Positions 36,435-47,287 of a DNA stretch of 64,000 bases are shown here, in pieces. The notes under the pieces are model-generated. The model was given only the letters and a program-made list of their open reading frames with translations, searched no databases and was not told the DNA's origin. Numbering within the stretch: the first letter of the stretch is position 1; each line of letters starts with the position of its first letter. This stretch comes from Erinaceus europaeus (taxonomy: Eukaryota; Chordata; Mammalia; Eulipotyphla; Erinaceidae), in the NCBI RefSeq assembly GCF_950295315.1, contig NC_080168.1, positions 70,660,508 to 70,724,507 of the forward strand, written 5' to 3'. The position numbers and the translations under genes are program-made.

Positions 36435-38389
36435 CTTCTGTGCTTTATTTTATTTTCTTTTTTCTTTTTTTTTCAATTTTTATTTAAATTAATTATAAAA
36501 TAAAAAATAGAAAATATCAAAAAACTAAAGAATAAGAGGGGTAAAATTCCACACATTTCCCACCACCAGAGTTCCATATCCCATCCCCTCCAATGGAAGC
36601 TTTTCTATTCTTTATCTCTCTGGGAGTATGGACTCAGGGTCATTATGGAGTGCAGAAGGTGGGAGGTCTGGTTTCTGTAATTACCTCTCCACTGAACATG
36701 GGTGTTGGCAGGTTAATCCATACCTCCAGCCTGTTCTTATCTTTCCCTAGTAGGGCAGAGTTCTGAAGAGGTGGGGGTTCCAGGGTATGTTTGTGAAGTC
36801 ATCTGTCCAGGGGAGTCAGGTTGACAACATGGTAGCATCTGCAATTTGGTGTTTGGAACATGTATTCCTTTGCTTCCTCCTTTCTTGTGGGACTCGGTTC
36901 AGTAGTTCTTGTAAAATGGGGTTGATTGTGGCAAATTCCTTTAATTCTTGAATATTTGAGAAGATCTTTATTTCTCCCTCATATTTGAAGGATAATTTTG
37001 TAGGATACAAAATTTGTGACTGGAATTCCCTCTCCTTCAGAACTTTGAATATGTCATTCTACTCTCTTCTTGCCTCTAGTGTTTGTGAAAAGAAATCTGA
37101 TGAAAGTCTTATAGCTCTGCCTTTGTACATAATTTCTTTCCTTTCCTTAGCAGTGAGCAAAATTGTTCCCTTGTCATTGACTTTTGATGATTTTATAATA
37201 ATGTGCCTTGGCACTAGCCTTTCTGTATTTATAAATCTGGGTGATCATTCTGCCTGTTGAATGAGAATGTTCTGAGGGTTTCCTAAGTGAGGGAAGTTCT
37301 CAGATAAAATTGTTCTGAAAATGGACACTGGGCCTTTGGCCTTGTCCTCCTCCTCAGATATACCTATCACTCTTATATTTGATCTTTTGATGGAGTCTGC
37401 AATTTCACAGAGTTGCTTCAGTCTTTCTGAACCATTCCTCTCCCTCATCTTTGAATTGAAAGAGTAGGCTGGCCATATCTTCGAGATTGGAGATTATTTC
37501 TTCTGAATGTTGAGTCTACTTCCTAAGTCTTCTACATGGGCATGGATTGCAATTACAATGTCTTTTACTCTCTGGAGTTCTGTTTGAAATTTTTCTTTCA
37601 TGCTTCCTAACTGCTTAGTGAGTTCATCTTTCAAGATTTGAAGATTCTTAGTGAACTTTGTTATCAGTTCCTCTCTTGTATATTTTAATTCTATAGTAAA
37701 ATGCTCTTTTAATTATTGCTTAAATTCTTGAAGAGTCCTCATAATGAGCTCTCTGTAGTCTGTCTCTTAAAGTCTCTCTAAATCTGTAATTCTTTGAGTT
37801 TCCTCTGTTTCATTTCTGTCTGGCCAATATGGCATGGTTGTTTAATTTTGTTCCTCTGCTTACACATTTTTTTGTGCTGGTTATTGATGGCCAGCAGGTG
37901 GTACTATTGTGATCTCTAGGTTCCTCTTGTTTGTATGATCTGCAGTGGGTGGGATGGGGTAGGGGGTGGTTGCTTTGGATTTTCTTGTGGTTACAAATGC
38001 CCTGTTTTATGTTGTGTCCTTGCCTTAAATTCAGAAGGCTAAAAGCCCCCCTGAGTCAAAGATTGAGAGGTTTTAAGCCCCTTTCTCTTTTTTCTGGCAC
38101 TAGGAACAATGTTACTTGCTTGCTGTGTTTAAAGTGGAATCACCAAAATGGGGCAGCTCAGCACCTATGCTGCCCAGAGCTCTGATTTGACTTTGCTGCT
38201 CTTCAACCTGTGCCCCTTTTCACTCCAGTCACACACAAGCACCCACCTGAGGCTGCAGAACTTTCAGCTGTAGATTATGACTTTAATTGGACCTCTTGTT
38301 GCATTTATTTGTTACTTTGGGGAGAAGAAGTGATTCAATCCCAGTTATTCTATGAACATTTCTCCTGAAAGCCCCCCTTCAGTGCTTTA
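36435..38389 (-). mobile_element. Half-L1 (HAL1-like) element with TSD
   Basis: A minus-strand element with ORF1-like coding sequence but no ORF2. From its 5' end (near 38376): about 540 bp of 5' UTR, a decayed ORF1 (37835 to 36816), then directly the last ~390 bp of the L1-L type 3' UTR and a T-rich run (A tail on the minus strand). The 13-bp flanks match at 12 positions: CTTCTGTGCTTTA at 36435-36447 and CTTCAGTGCTTTA at 38377-38389. The whole unit therefore inserted as one RNA copy about 1.93 kb long, not as an L1 that later lost ORF2. Such half-L1s are known in mammals as HAL1; they need ORF2p from a partner L1. Confidence 0.85.
36816..37835 (-). pseudogene. HAL1-type ORF1, decayed
   Basis: The start is probably at about 37835 (MPYWPDRNETEE). 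A lysine/glutamate-rich coiled coil follows (KEKFQTELQRVKDIV). The RRM-like centre is at 37448 to 37245 (IKRSNIRVIGISEEED, FPHLGNPQNILIQQAE). The C-terminal domain includes YKGRAIRLSSDFFSQTLEAR and ILYPTKLSFKYEGEIKIFS. Several stops interrupt it, including TAG after ARRE at the Trp position of L1 ORF1. The last codons (IADATMLST, stop at 36816-36818) run into sequence that is 3' UTR in L1-L. Confidence 0.85.
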
Positions 38390-38645
38390 CAACAATTATA
38401 TTTTGTTCATATGTAGGTACTACCTCTCCTTTTATATTACAGGCAATTGAGTGCTTAGTGGTCCTCTATAAAACTACTTCTTTGATCCTACTCTCTAATT
38501 ATTTAGCTAGCTATATATCAGTAGTAAATAAAGTTTCCTATTCCAGTTTTAATCTGGCAGAATCTTAACAGAGTAACCACCTGCTAACCTTAGTATATAC
38601 CATGACAACTGATTAAAAGTATTCTGACAAATATAAAAGTGCACA
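38390..38645. other. AT-rich unique sequence
   Basis: Nothing recognised; the short interval between the HAL1 and a SINE. Confidence 0.35.
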
Positions 38646-38999
38646 ATAGGGGAGTCGGGTGGTAACACAGTGGGTTAAGTGCAGGTGGCACAAAGCGCAA
38701 GGAACAGTGTAAAGATCCTAGTTCAAGCTCCCGGTTCCCCACCTGCAGGGGAGTTGCTTCACAAGCAGTGATGCAGGTCTACAGGTGTCTATCTTTCAGT
38801 CCCCCTCTCTGTCTTCCTCTCCTCTCTCCATTTCTCTCTGTCCTATCCAACAATGAACAACATCAACAATGGCAATAATAATGACCACAGTGAGGCTACA
38901 ACAGCAAGGGCAACAAAAGGGGGAAAAAATGGCCTCCAGGAGTGGTGAATATTGCAGGCACCAAGCCCAGAAATAACCCTGGAGGAAAAAAAATACATC
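38646..38999 (+). repeat. T1 tRNA-derived SINE, long form
   Basis: GGTGGTAACACAGTGGGTTA, CTAGTTCAAGCTCCC (B box), CCCCACCTGCAGGGGAGTTG, CCATTTCTCTCTGTCCTAT, an AAC-rich linker, then GGCCTCCAGGAGTGGTGAAT and AATAACCCTGGAGG. The clearest full two-module copy. The next L1 starts directly after it. Confidence 0.9.
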
Positions 39000-41900
39000 A
39001 ATAGTAACACAATAATAATGGGACACTTCAACACCCCATTCTCATACTTAGATCAAAGAAGCAGATAATCAATAAAGAAACAAGAGAATTAAATGAAGAA
39101 ATGGACAGACTAGACCTCCTGGACATCTTCAGAGTCCTTCACCACCCAAAAAAAATTGGAATACCCAATCTTTTCAAATACACACAGCACATCCTCAAGG
39201 ATAGATCACATGTTAGGCCAGAAAGGCAGTATCAACAAAGTTAAGAGCATTGAAATCATCCTAAGTGTCTTCTCGGACCACAGTGGAGTAAAGCTAACAT
39301 TCAACAACAAACAGAAAATCACTAAAAGTCACAGAATTTGGAAACTAAACAACATACTGCTTAAGAACCTCTGGGTCAGAGAAGCACTCAAGCAAGAAAT
39401 TCAAATGTTCCTGGAAAGAATAAAAACGAAGACACAAGTTATAAAAATATTTGAGACACAACTAAAGCAGTATTGAGAGGGAAACTAATAGCCATACAAT
39501 CACATATTAGAGAAAAAGAAAAAGCTCAAATAAACGACCTTACTGCATGCCTTAAGGGCTTAGAGGAAGAGTAACAAAGGGACCGTAAAGCATCCAGAAG
39601 GATAGAAATCACTAAAATTATAGTAGAAATAAACAACATTGAAAATAAGAGAACCATACAAAAGATCAATGAAGCCAAATTTTGGTTCTTTGAAAAATTT
39701 AACAAGATTGACAAACCCCTAGCCAGACTCACTAAAAAAAAGGGGGGGAGAGGACCCAAATAAATAGAATTGTAAATGATAGAGGAGATATCACAACTGA
39801 CACCACAGAAATCCAGAACATCATGCGAGACTGCTACGAAGAACTATACGCCACCAAGCTAGAGAATCTGGAGGAAATGGAAGAATTCATGGAAACATAT
39901 ACCCTTCCAAAACTGAACCAAGAAGAACTACAAAACTTAAATGCACCAATCACAGAGAAATAAATTGAAACAGTTATTAAGAATCTTCCCAACAACACAA
40001 GTCCTGGACCAGATGACTTCAAAAACGAATTCTACAAAACCTTCAGGAAATAGCTAATACATATACTTCTAAAGCTCTTCCACAAGATCAAAGAAACAGG
40101 AACACTCCCTTCCACTTTCTATGAAGCCAACATCACCCTGATACCAAAAGCAGATAGGGACAAACAAAAAAAGGAAAACTGCAGACAAATACCTCTGATG
40201 AACATAGATGCCAAAATATTAAACTAGATCCTGGCCAACCAGATACAGCAGTATATCAAAAAGATTGTTCATCATGACCAAGCGAGATTTATCCCAAGAA
40301 TGCAAGGCTGGTTCAACAAACATAAGTCAATCAATGTCATTAACCACATCAATAAAAGCAAAACCAAAAACCACATTATTATCTCAATAGATGCAGAGAA
40401 AGCCTTTGACAAAATCCAACACCCATTCATGCTCAAAACACTACAAAAAAAATGGGAATAGATGGGAAATTTCTCAAGATAGTGGAGTCCATAGTATATA
40501 GAAAACCTACAGCCAACATCATATTCTATGGACAGAAACTGAAAGCATTCCCCCTCAGATCGGGGACTAGACAGGGATGTCCATTATCACCATTACTCAA
40601 CATAGTGTTGGAAATTCTTGCCATAGCACTCAGGAAAGAGAATGAAATCAAAGGAATACAGATTGAAAGGGAATAAACCAAGCTCTATTTGCAGATGATA
40701 TGACAGTATACATAGAAAAACCTAAGGAATCCAGCAGAAAACTACTGGAAGTTATCAAGCAGTATAGCAAGGTGTTAGGCTACAAAGTAAATGTACAAAA
40801 ATCAGTGGTATTTCTTTATGCAAACAATAAATCTGAAGAATAATATATCCAGAAATCACTCCCATTCACTGTTGCAGCAAAATCAATAAAATACCTAGCA
40901 ATAAACCTCACCAAAGAAGTAAAAGATTTGTATACTGGAAACTATGAGTCACTATTCAAGGAAATAGAAAATGATACCAAGAAATGGAAAGACATCCCAT
41001 GCTTATGGATTGGTAGAATTAATATCATTAAAATGAATATTATCCCCAGAGCCATATATAAATTTAATGCAATAACCATAAAAGTTCCACCAAGATTTTT
41101 TAAGAGAATAGAACATAAAATGTAATCATTTGTCTGGAATCAAAAAATACCTAGAATTGCCAAAACAATTTTGAAGAAAAGAAACAGAAATGGAGGCATC
41201 ACACTCCCAAATCTCTAAGTCCATTATCATTAAAACAGCCTGGTACTGGAACAAAAATGGGCATACAGACCATTGAAACATAATTGAAAGCCCAGAACTA
41301 AACACCCACACCTATGAACATCTAATCTTTGATAAGGGAGCCCAAAGTGTTAAATTGAGGAAGGAGTCTCTCTTCAATAAATGGTGCTGGGAAACTGGGT
41401 CGAAACATGAAGAAGAATGAAACTGAACCACTTTATCTCACCAGAAACAAAAGTCAACTCCAAAGGCATCAAGGACCTGGATGTTAGACCAGAAACTATC
41501 AAATACTTAGAGGAAAACATTGGTGGAACACTTTCCCACCTAAACCTCAAAGACATCTTTGATGATACAAACCCAATTGCAAGGAAGACTAAAGCAGAAA
41601 CAAATCAATGGGACTTCATCAAATTGAAAAACTTCTGCACAGCCGAAGAAACTATCACACAAACAAGGAGACCCCTCACAAAATAGGAGAAGATCTTCAC
41701 ATGCCATACACCAACAAGAGACTAGTAAACAAAATATACAAAGAGCTCAGCAAACTTAGCAACAAAAAAGCAAATAACACCATCCAAAAATGGGCAGAGG
41801 ATATGAACAGAACATTCACTACAGAAGAGATCCAAAAGGCTAACAAACACATGAAAAACTGCTCCAGGTCAGATTGTCAGAGAAATGCAAATAAAGACAA

Positions 41901-42402
41901 CACTGAGATACCACCTCACCCCTGTGAGAATGGCATACATCAAAAATGACAGCTGCAACAAATGCTGAAGAGGCTGTGGAGACAGAGGAACCCTTCTGCA
42001 CTGCTGGTGGGAATGTAAATTGGTCCAGCCTCTGTGGAGATAAGTCTGGAGAACTCTCACAAGGCTAGACATGGGTCTTCCATATACCCAATAATTCCTC
42101 TCCTGAGGATATACCCCAAGGACTCCATAACACCCAACCAAAAAGAGGTGTGTACTCCTATGTTCATAGCAGCACAATTCATAATAGCTAAAACCTGGAA
42201 GCAACACAGGTTCCCAACAACAGATGAGTGGCTGAGAAAGCTGTGGTATATATACACAATGGAATACTATGGAGCTATTAAGAACAATGAACCCACCTTC
42301 TCTGACCCATCTTGGATAGAGTTAGAAGGAATTATGTTAAGTGAGCTAAGTCAGAAAGATAAAGATGATTATGAGATGACCCCACTCATCAACAGAAGTT
42401 GA
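39000..42402 (+). pseudogene. L1-L ORF2, partial and broken
   Basis: Begins at the NSNTIIVGDFNTP region of the endonuclease; SDHSGVKLTFNN follows near 39280. The reverse transcriptase retains the catalytic signatures: IDAEKAFD (Asp codon 40390-40392), [10 protein letters not shown] and FADD near 40690. The C-terminal part includes [15 protein letters not shown] and CWWECNL-type residues near 42000, and [14 protein letters not shown]. Stops and frameshifts are scattered (for example TAG near 40050). It serves as the in-window reference for the lesions in L1-S. Confidence 0.9.
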
Positions 42403-43391
42403 GAAAGAAGAACAAAAGGGAAACCAAAAGCAGGATTTGACTAAATCTGGAGTAGGGCACCAAAATAAAACCCCTGGGGTAAGGGTGAGGGTGGATATTC
42501 AGATTCCTGTGGTGGCAGGGGGTGGGTGGGCGGGATGGGACACAGTCTTTTGGTGGTTGGAATGGTGTTTATGTATACTCCTATTAATTTGTAGTCATAT
42601 AAATCACTATTTAATTAATATGAGAGAGGAAAATTAATTGTATGTCTCAAACATTTTAAAGCACAGACTGAGTCTTTTTAATACATAGGCTGAGTCTTTG
42701 ATGTGTTGACTCTCTCAAAAGCCTAGACCAGGGAGAACAGAAGCAACCGGTGGCACAGCTACATACAAATAATGTCAAAGGACATAAATTAAGGTGATGT
42801 TGGGTATGATACAGCAAATCCTAACAAAGGTATTTTTCAAAGTTAACCCAATTGTCAAATAATATGATTATAGCAATACCTATCCATTGTCTTTTTGAAC
42901 CCTAAGACAGCAGGAAACTCGCATTCCCTCTATAGAACCTTTATTTCCCCCAGTCCTGGAACCTCTACGGTGGGGCGAACTTTCCTACATCCTTCTCTCA
43001 ATTCATACCAAATAATATTGCATCCACCAATCCCAACCTAATCAACGCAATGAGTACGATCTCAACATGCTTCACTTCAGACTGTATCCAGAGATGGCAG
43101 GCATGGAATGTCAACCCTTCAGCTTCATTACTTGGGTGAGACCTTTCCTTTCATAGTATTTTCTAATTCCATTCCAGGCAGTTCACTTCCTAACGAAGTC
43201 CCAAAACCTAGATATAGACCAGGTCCCCTGAGATAGAGCATATGTTCACATGTATCCATAAACTAGGGCAAAATATATACCTGAAAGCAAAAGTACACAA
43301 TAGTCTGCAGTGAGTCAGTATCAAGTTCATAATGAAATAGTGTCTACTTAGACTTAGATACCCTCCTCACCTGTTGGTATGCTTCTAATTC

Positions 43392-43858
43392 TGCTTCTAA
43401 AAACCGCTTCTGTTTCATATGGTTTAATCCCCTTTGCTTAACACTGTATTCTATTTACATAACCACTGTTAACTAAGCACCGGCATGCCTGCATGGCATT
43501 GGTTTGATCCCACTTAAAGCTGTGGTCTATTTACATAAACCACTGTTAACTAAGCACCACCCTCCCTCCAGGGCATTGGTGGTTCAGTGGTAGAATTCTC
43601 ACCTGCTCCGCCCCCTCTTGTAGTACACCCTGATTTGCACCAGTCACTTTTCGCTCCACCTTCTCTACGTCACACCCTACTTGGCCAGTATATATATAAG
43701 GACAGGATTGTGAGTTTAGTTTAGTTTAGCTTAGCTTGGCTTAGATTGTGCTGCATTCCACATGAATAAAGACTGATCTGTACCACTCAGCCATGAGTCC
43801 CTGATCCTCTGTCTCCCACCCTCGAAGCTAGTCCGGCACTTACCTACTTCCTATTACA
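43392..43858 (+). mobile_element. Solo LTR inserted in the L1-L 3' UTR
   Basis: It interrupts sequence that is continuous at 49370-49400. TG...CA ends fit 43411-43858 (TGTTTCATATGG to CCTATTACA) or a slightly wider span from 43392. It contains a ~77-bp duplicated block, a CCGCCCCC GC box, TATATATATAAGG near 43689-43700, AATAAAG at 43765-43770 and about 85 bp of U5-like sequence. No retroviral genes, so a solo LTR. A clean TSD was not found. Class II (ERV2-like) is my guess from length and layout. Confidence 0.75.
43573..43606 (+). other. tRNA-Gly(GCC) 5'-half sequence within LTR U3
   Basis: These 34 nt match the 5' half of tRNA-Gly(GCC) as I know it, with one difference (A for G at tRNA position 29). 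It includes the pol III A box TGGTTCAGTGG at 43579-43589. The 3' half of the tRNA does not follow, so it is not a tRNA gene. An earlier GCATTGGT at 43496-43503, followed by TTGATCCC, may be a shrunken first copy. Confidence 0.85.
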
Positions 43859-45041
43859 GTTTTCTCACTCACTTCAAAGCCAACCTTAGCAAAGCAAGGA
43901 CTGCAAAAGCTGAATAAGGGCAAGAGACTGGCATACTTTAACAATGACTCTTCAGTCACTATGAGGCCACCCCATCAGGTGGGGCCTATTTGGGGAGTCC
44001 TGAGATTCCCAAACAGATGAGATGGGCCTAGACCTCAAATAAATCCCTCTCTCCATTGTTAACAATCATCTCTATCAGGAACAACAAAATAGACCCCTTT
44101 GTGGGCCCCCCATAAGAACTTGCCCTCTACTGGATCAACAATGGTAGAGGATGTTCCATCCTCCAAAGGGAGGATGGACAACATACTCTATGCTACACCT
44201 GAGGAAGATGGGTCCTGAAGTTGGGGCAGCTTGGAATATTCCTACTCATGACCACAGAATGTGAGCTAAGATCTACAGGGATGCAGAGGTCACATAGGCT
44301 CCTAAGCTGAATATGGGCCCCAGACCAAATCTAATCAATAGGGTTTACAGTCAACAATATTTATACCTCTTTCCCATATTAGGGAGCTACTTTCTTCCCT
44401 GATCCAGCTTTCTGTCCCTTTTTCGAGGCATGATATCATCTCCCTAGACAATAACTTGGATCCACCTGCATATCAGATTTCAGGCTCAGGGAAAAAATTA
44501 AAAAAAAAAAACTAGTATAGCCACAGGCCCTTTGGAATATAACTAAAATATGCCTACTAACTATCTACAAAATGGAGGACCCGCCCCAACACTTCATCTG
44601 CACTATTCCAGACTTTAGGTCCATGGTTGTTCAACAATTTGTTTGGCTTTGTATGTTAACTCTCTTTTCAGCCACCAGGTTCCAGATGCCAGCATGATGC
44701 CGACCAGACTTCCCTGGATAGACAGCTCCACCAGTGTGTCCTGGAGCTCCGCTTCCCCAGAGCCCCACCCCACTAGGGAAAGAGGGAGGCAGGCTGGGAG
44801 TATGTATTGACCAGTCAGTGCCCATGTTCAGCAGGGAAGCAATTAAAGAAGCCAGACCTTCAACCTTCTGCTTCCTACAATGACCTTGGGTCCATACTCC
44901 CAGAGGGATAAAAAATAGGAAAGCTATCAGGGAAGGGGATGGGATATGGAGAGCTGGTGGTGGGAATTGTGTGGAGTTGTGTCCCTCTTAGCCTATGGTT
45001 TTGTTAATGTTTCCTTTTTATAAATAAATAATAATAATAAT

Positions 45042-45953
45042 TAAATAAATCTTCTCTCTTTCCCTAGTAGGGTGGGGCTCTGGGGAAGCAAAACTCCAGG
45101 ACATATTGGTGGGGTTGTCTGTTCAAGGAAGTCTGGTTGCGATCATGCTAGCATATGGAACCTGGTGGTTGTAAAGAGAGTTAACATATAATGCCAAATT
45201 GTTGACCAATCATGAACCTAAAGGCTGGAATAGTGCAGATGAAGAGTTGGGGGTCTCTATTTTGTAGATAGCTAGTATGCATATTTTACTTATATTCCAA
45301 AGGGCCTGTGGCTATACTAGTTTTTTGTTTGTTTGTTTTTTACCTGAGCCTGAAATGTGAAATCTGAAATGCAGGTGGATCCAAGTTACTGTCTGGGGAG
45401 ATGATGTCATGGCTGCCCTCCACTGGATCAACAGTGATAAAGGACCAGAAATCTAAATAAAGGACCAGAAATCTAAATCAAGGAAAATAGTAGCTCCCAA
45501 ATATGGGAAAGGGGTATAGATATTGTTGACTATAAACCCCATTGCCTTGATGTGATCTGGGACCCATATGCAGCTTAGGAGCCTATGTGACTTCTGCATC
45601 CCTGTAGATCTGAGCTCACATTCTGTGGTCATGAATAGGAACATTCTAAGCTTCCCCCATAAGGCCCATATTCCTCAGGTGTAGCATAGATGACCTGTCA
45701 ACACCCATGTTCAGGGAGAAGCAATGACAGAAGCCAGACCTTCCACCTTCTGCATCCCACAATGACCTTGAGTCATACTCCCAGAGGGATAAATAATAGA
45801 AAAGCTATCAGGGGAGGGGATGGGATACGGAGTTCTGGTGATGGGAATTGTGTGGAGTTGTACCCCTCTTACCCTATGTTTTTGTCAATGTTTCCTTTAC
45901 ATAAATAAAATAAAAAATAAAACAAATAACAAAATTATTAATAAATAAATCTT
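45042..45953. mobile_element. L1-L 3' end with 5' inversion, TSD
   Basis: The 12-bp TSD TAAATAAATCTT at 45042-45053 and 45942-45953 encloses one insertion. 45054-about 45690 is the L1-L 3' UTR reversed; about 45691-45941 is its 3' end in plus orientation with an A-rich tail. The inverted part ends at CTAGTAGGGTGGGGC and the direct part resumes about 20-40 bp further along the element. This is the classic twin-priming inversion. The target was the tail of the preceding L1-L. Confidence 0.9.
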
Positions 45954-46189
45954 AAAATAACAGAAGAAGTAAAAGACCTGAGGCATAGCAGAAGAAAGCA
46001 GCAATAGGCAAATGAAGGAGAGAATTCTTACAAAAAAGCAAACTTAACACCTTGATCTTGAACTTTTATCTTCTAAATCAAGAGCTAGTAAACTCATTCA
46101 ATCTGTGTAAAAAGGATGCAGTTTAGAATGATAATAACTTATTGCAAACTTAATAGGAATAAAAAAAATGGTCTCAACAGTTGAAACTT

Positions 46190-46345
46190 GATTTTTTTTT
46201 TTTTAGTCATTTGTATATAGCAAAAGAGAGGACAAGAAATAGTGATCTGGAGCAGCACTCTAGTATATGCAAAGCTGAAGATCAAACTTGGAATCTCATA
46301 ACTGAAAGTTCAACATTTTGTGGATTGTGACACCTTCCAGGCCAC
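46190..46345 (-). repeat. T4 SINE
   Basis: The minus strand has GTGTCACAATCCACAAAATG, TCAGTTATGAGATTCC, TTTGATCTTCAGCTTTGCAT and an A-rich end (T-run 46192-46204). Confidence 0.65.
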
Positions 46346-46620
46346 TCGCTATAGGTGGAATTTTAGAAAGAAGGGAAGAAAAGGGAAAACACAGGTAAAG
46401 CTGGACTAAGTGCAGTCTGTTTCAGCAGACAGAGACTGGGGATCAGGAGAGGTGTGAGAGGAGATTAGAGGGCTTTGGGGACCCAGGGCACTTCGGTGAC
46501 AGAGAGATTCAGTTGGTAGTGGGAGTGGTATGCAGAGATCTATCATGGGGAGATAAGAAATTGTACCACGTGAAAATAAGTTTCTTATAAATCATTATGT
46601 CCCTAATAAAACAATATATA
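46346..46620 (+). mobile_element. Old L1 3' UTR fragment
   Basis: AAAGGGAAAACACAGGTAAA and GCTGGACTAAGTGC follow the start of the L1 3' UTR at 48275-48310; TAGTGGGAGTGGTATGCAG and CCCTAATAAAACAATA mark its end. Diverged, 5' truncated. Confidence 0.55.
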
Positions 46621-46726
46621 TTTTTTAAGATAGATGGAATTTTCTGTTATAGAACTGATGGAGTAATTAAAAGCTTTTTTGTGAGTAAGGTTAAAATCAC
46701 AAAAGTTTTTCCTTAGGTCTGTTTTG

Positions 46727-47175
46727 AATAAAGTAAAATAAGGACTTCTGGAGGTGGGGCTACAGAGCAGCAGCACCTGTGTTTCTCTCCTCTCCTAGAT
46801 CAACTAGGAATACCATAGGAGACCACCTGGGACTGAAACAAGACAGGACCAAAACAACTTCAGGAACCCACCAAATCACCGGTGAGTGCAAACATGTGTG
46901 ACTCATGGACAGAGAGGAGCCTAGGGAGACACTGGGTGGCTAGTAACAGTCCAGCAGTTTACCAGTTGAGACACCACCTCCAGTCTGTTTCACCAACAAA
47001 AACACGGCTGAAGGGAGGAGAGGACTCTCCTGAGACTTACCAAGTGCAACTGTGAGTCTCCATCGCTACTGCCCTCAGAATCTGTAGCAGCAGCAGGGAG
47101 GCCCTGTGCTGACACCAGGGGACACAGAACTAACCAGGAAACTCAGGAGAAGATCTATACCAATAAAATAAAATA
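46727..47175 (+). mobile_element. L1-S 5'-UTR-only insertion with TSD
   Basis: 46741-47161 matches the first ~420 bp of L1-S copies (GGACTTCTGGAGGTGGGGCT, ACAGAGCAGCAGCACC ... CTCAGGAGAAGATCTATACC) and nothing further downstream. It is flanked by AATAAAGTAAAATA (46727-46740) and AATAAAATAAAATA (47162-47175), 13 of 14 identical. No obvious A tail lies between the body and the right repeat. It is therefore an L1 5' end without its 3' part, the reverse of ordinary 5' truncation. Confidence 0.8.
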
Positions 47176-47287
47176 GTGGAAAAAAAGAACAGTGTCATGT
47201 TATTCTGTGATGAGTGCTCTGAAGGAAAGAGATCTAGTTGGTGCTACAGTACTGACATGAGGACTGGTTGCTGATTTTAATTGTGTG

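Larger units (their letters stand above)
39000..45041 (+). mobile_element. L1-L, 5' truncated, with long 3' UTR
   Basis: Starts inside the endonuclease domain of ORF2 and continues to its stop at 42400-42402. A 3' UTR of about 2.6 kb follows (about 2.2 kb without the LTR at 43392-43858), ending CCTTTTTATAAATAAATAAT. The first ~230 bp after the stop resemble the short L1-S 3' UTR; the remainder is absent from L1-S. At least nine other 3' ends in this window belong to this type. Confidence 0.92.
42403..45041 (+). other. Long 3' UTR of L1-L
   Basis: Non-coding. It shares its first part with L1-S and adds a ~2 kb extension with recognisable blocks: CACTTCAGACTGTATCCAGA (43074), GATGGGCCTAGACCTC (44019), ACTCATGACCACAGAATGTG (44243), CTAGGGAAAGAGGGAGG (44772) and GGTGGGAATTGTGTGGAGTT (44958). 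These blocks also mark the fragments at 25.3, 26.6, 31.7, 33.2, 35.2, 45.1, 49.5, 50.5 and 56.4 kb, and the last ~390 bp form the end of the HAL1. Confidence 0.85.

Noticed and set aside
43573..43606. Functional tRNA-Gly gene
   Set aside because: Only the 5' half is present; no B box, no 3' half and no T-run terminator follow.
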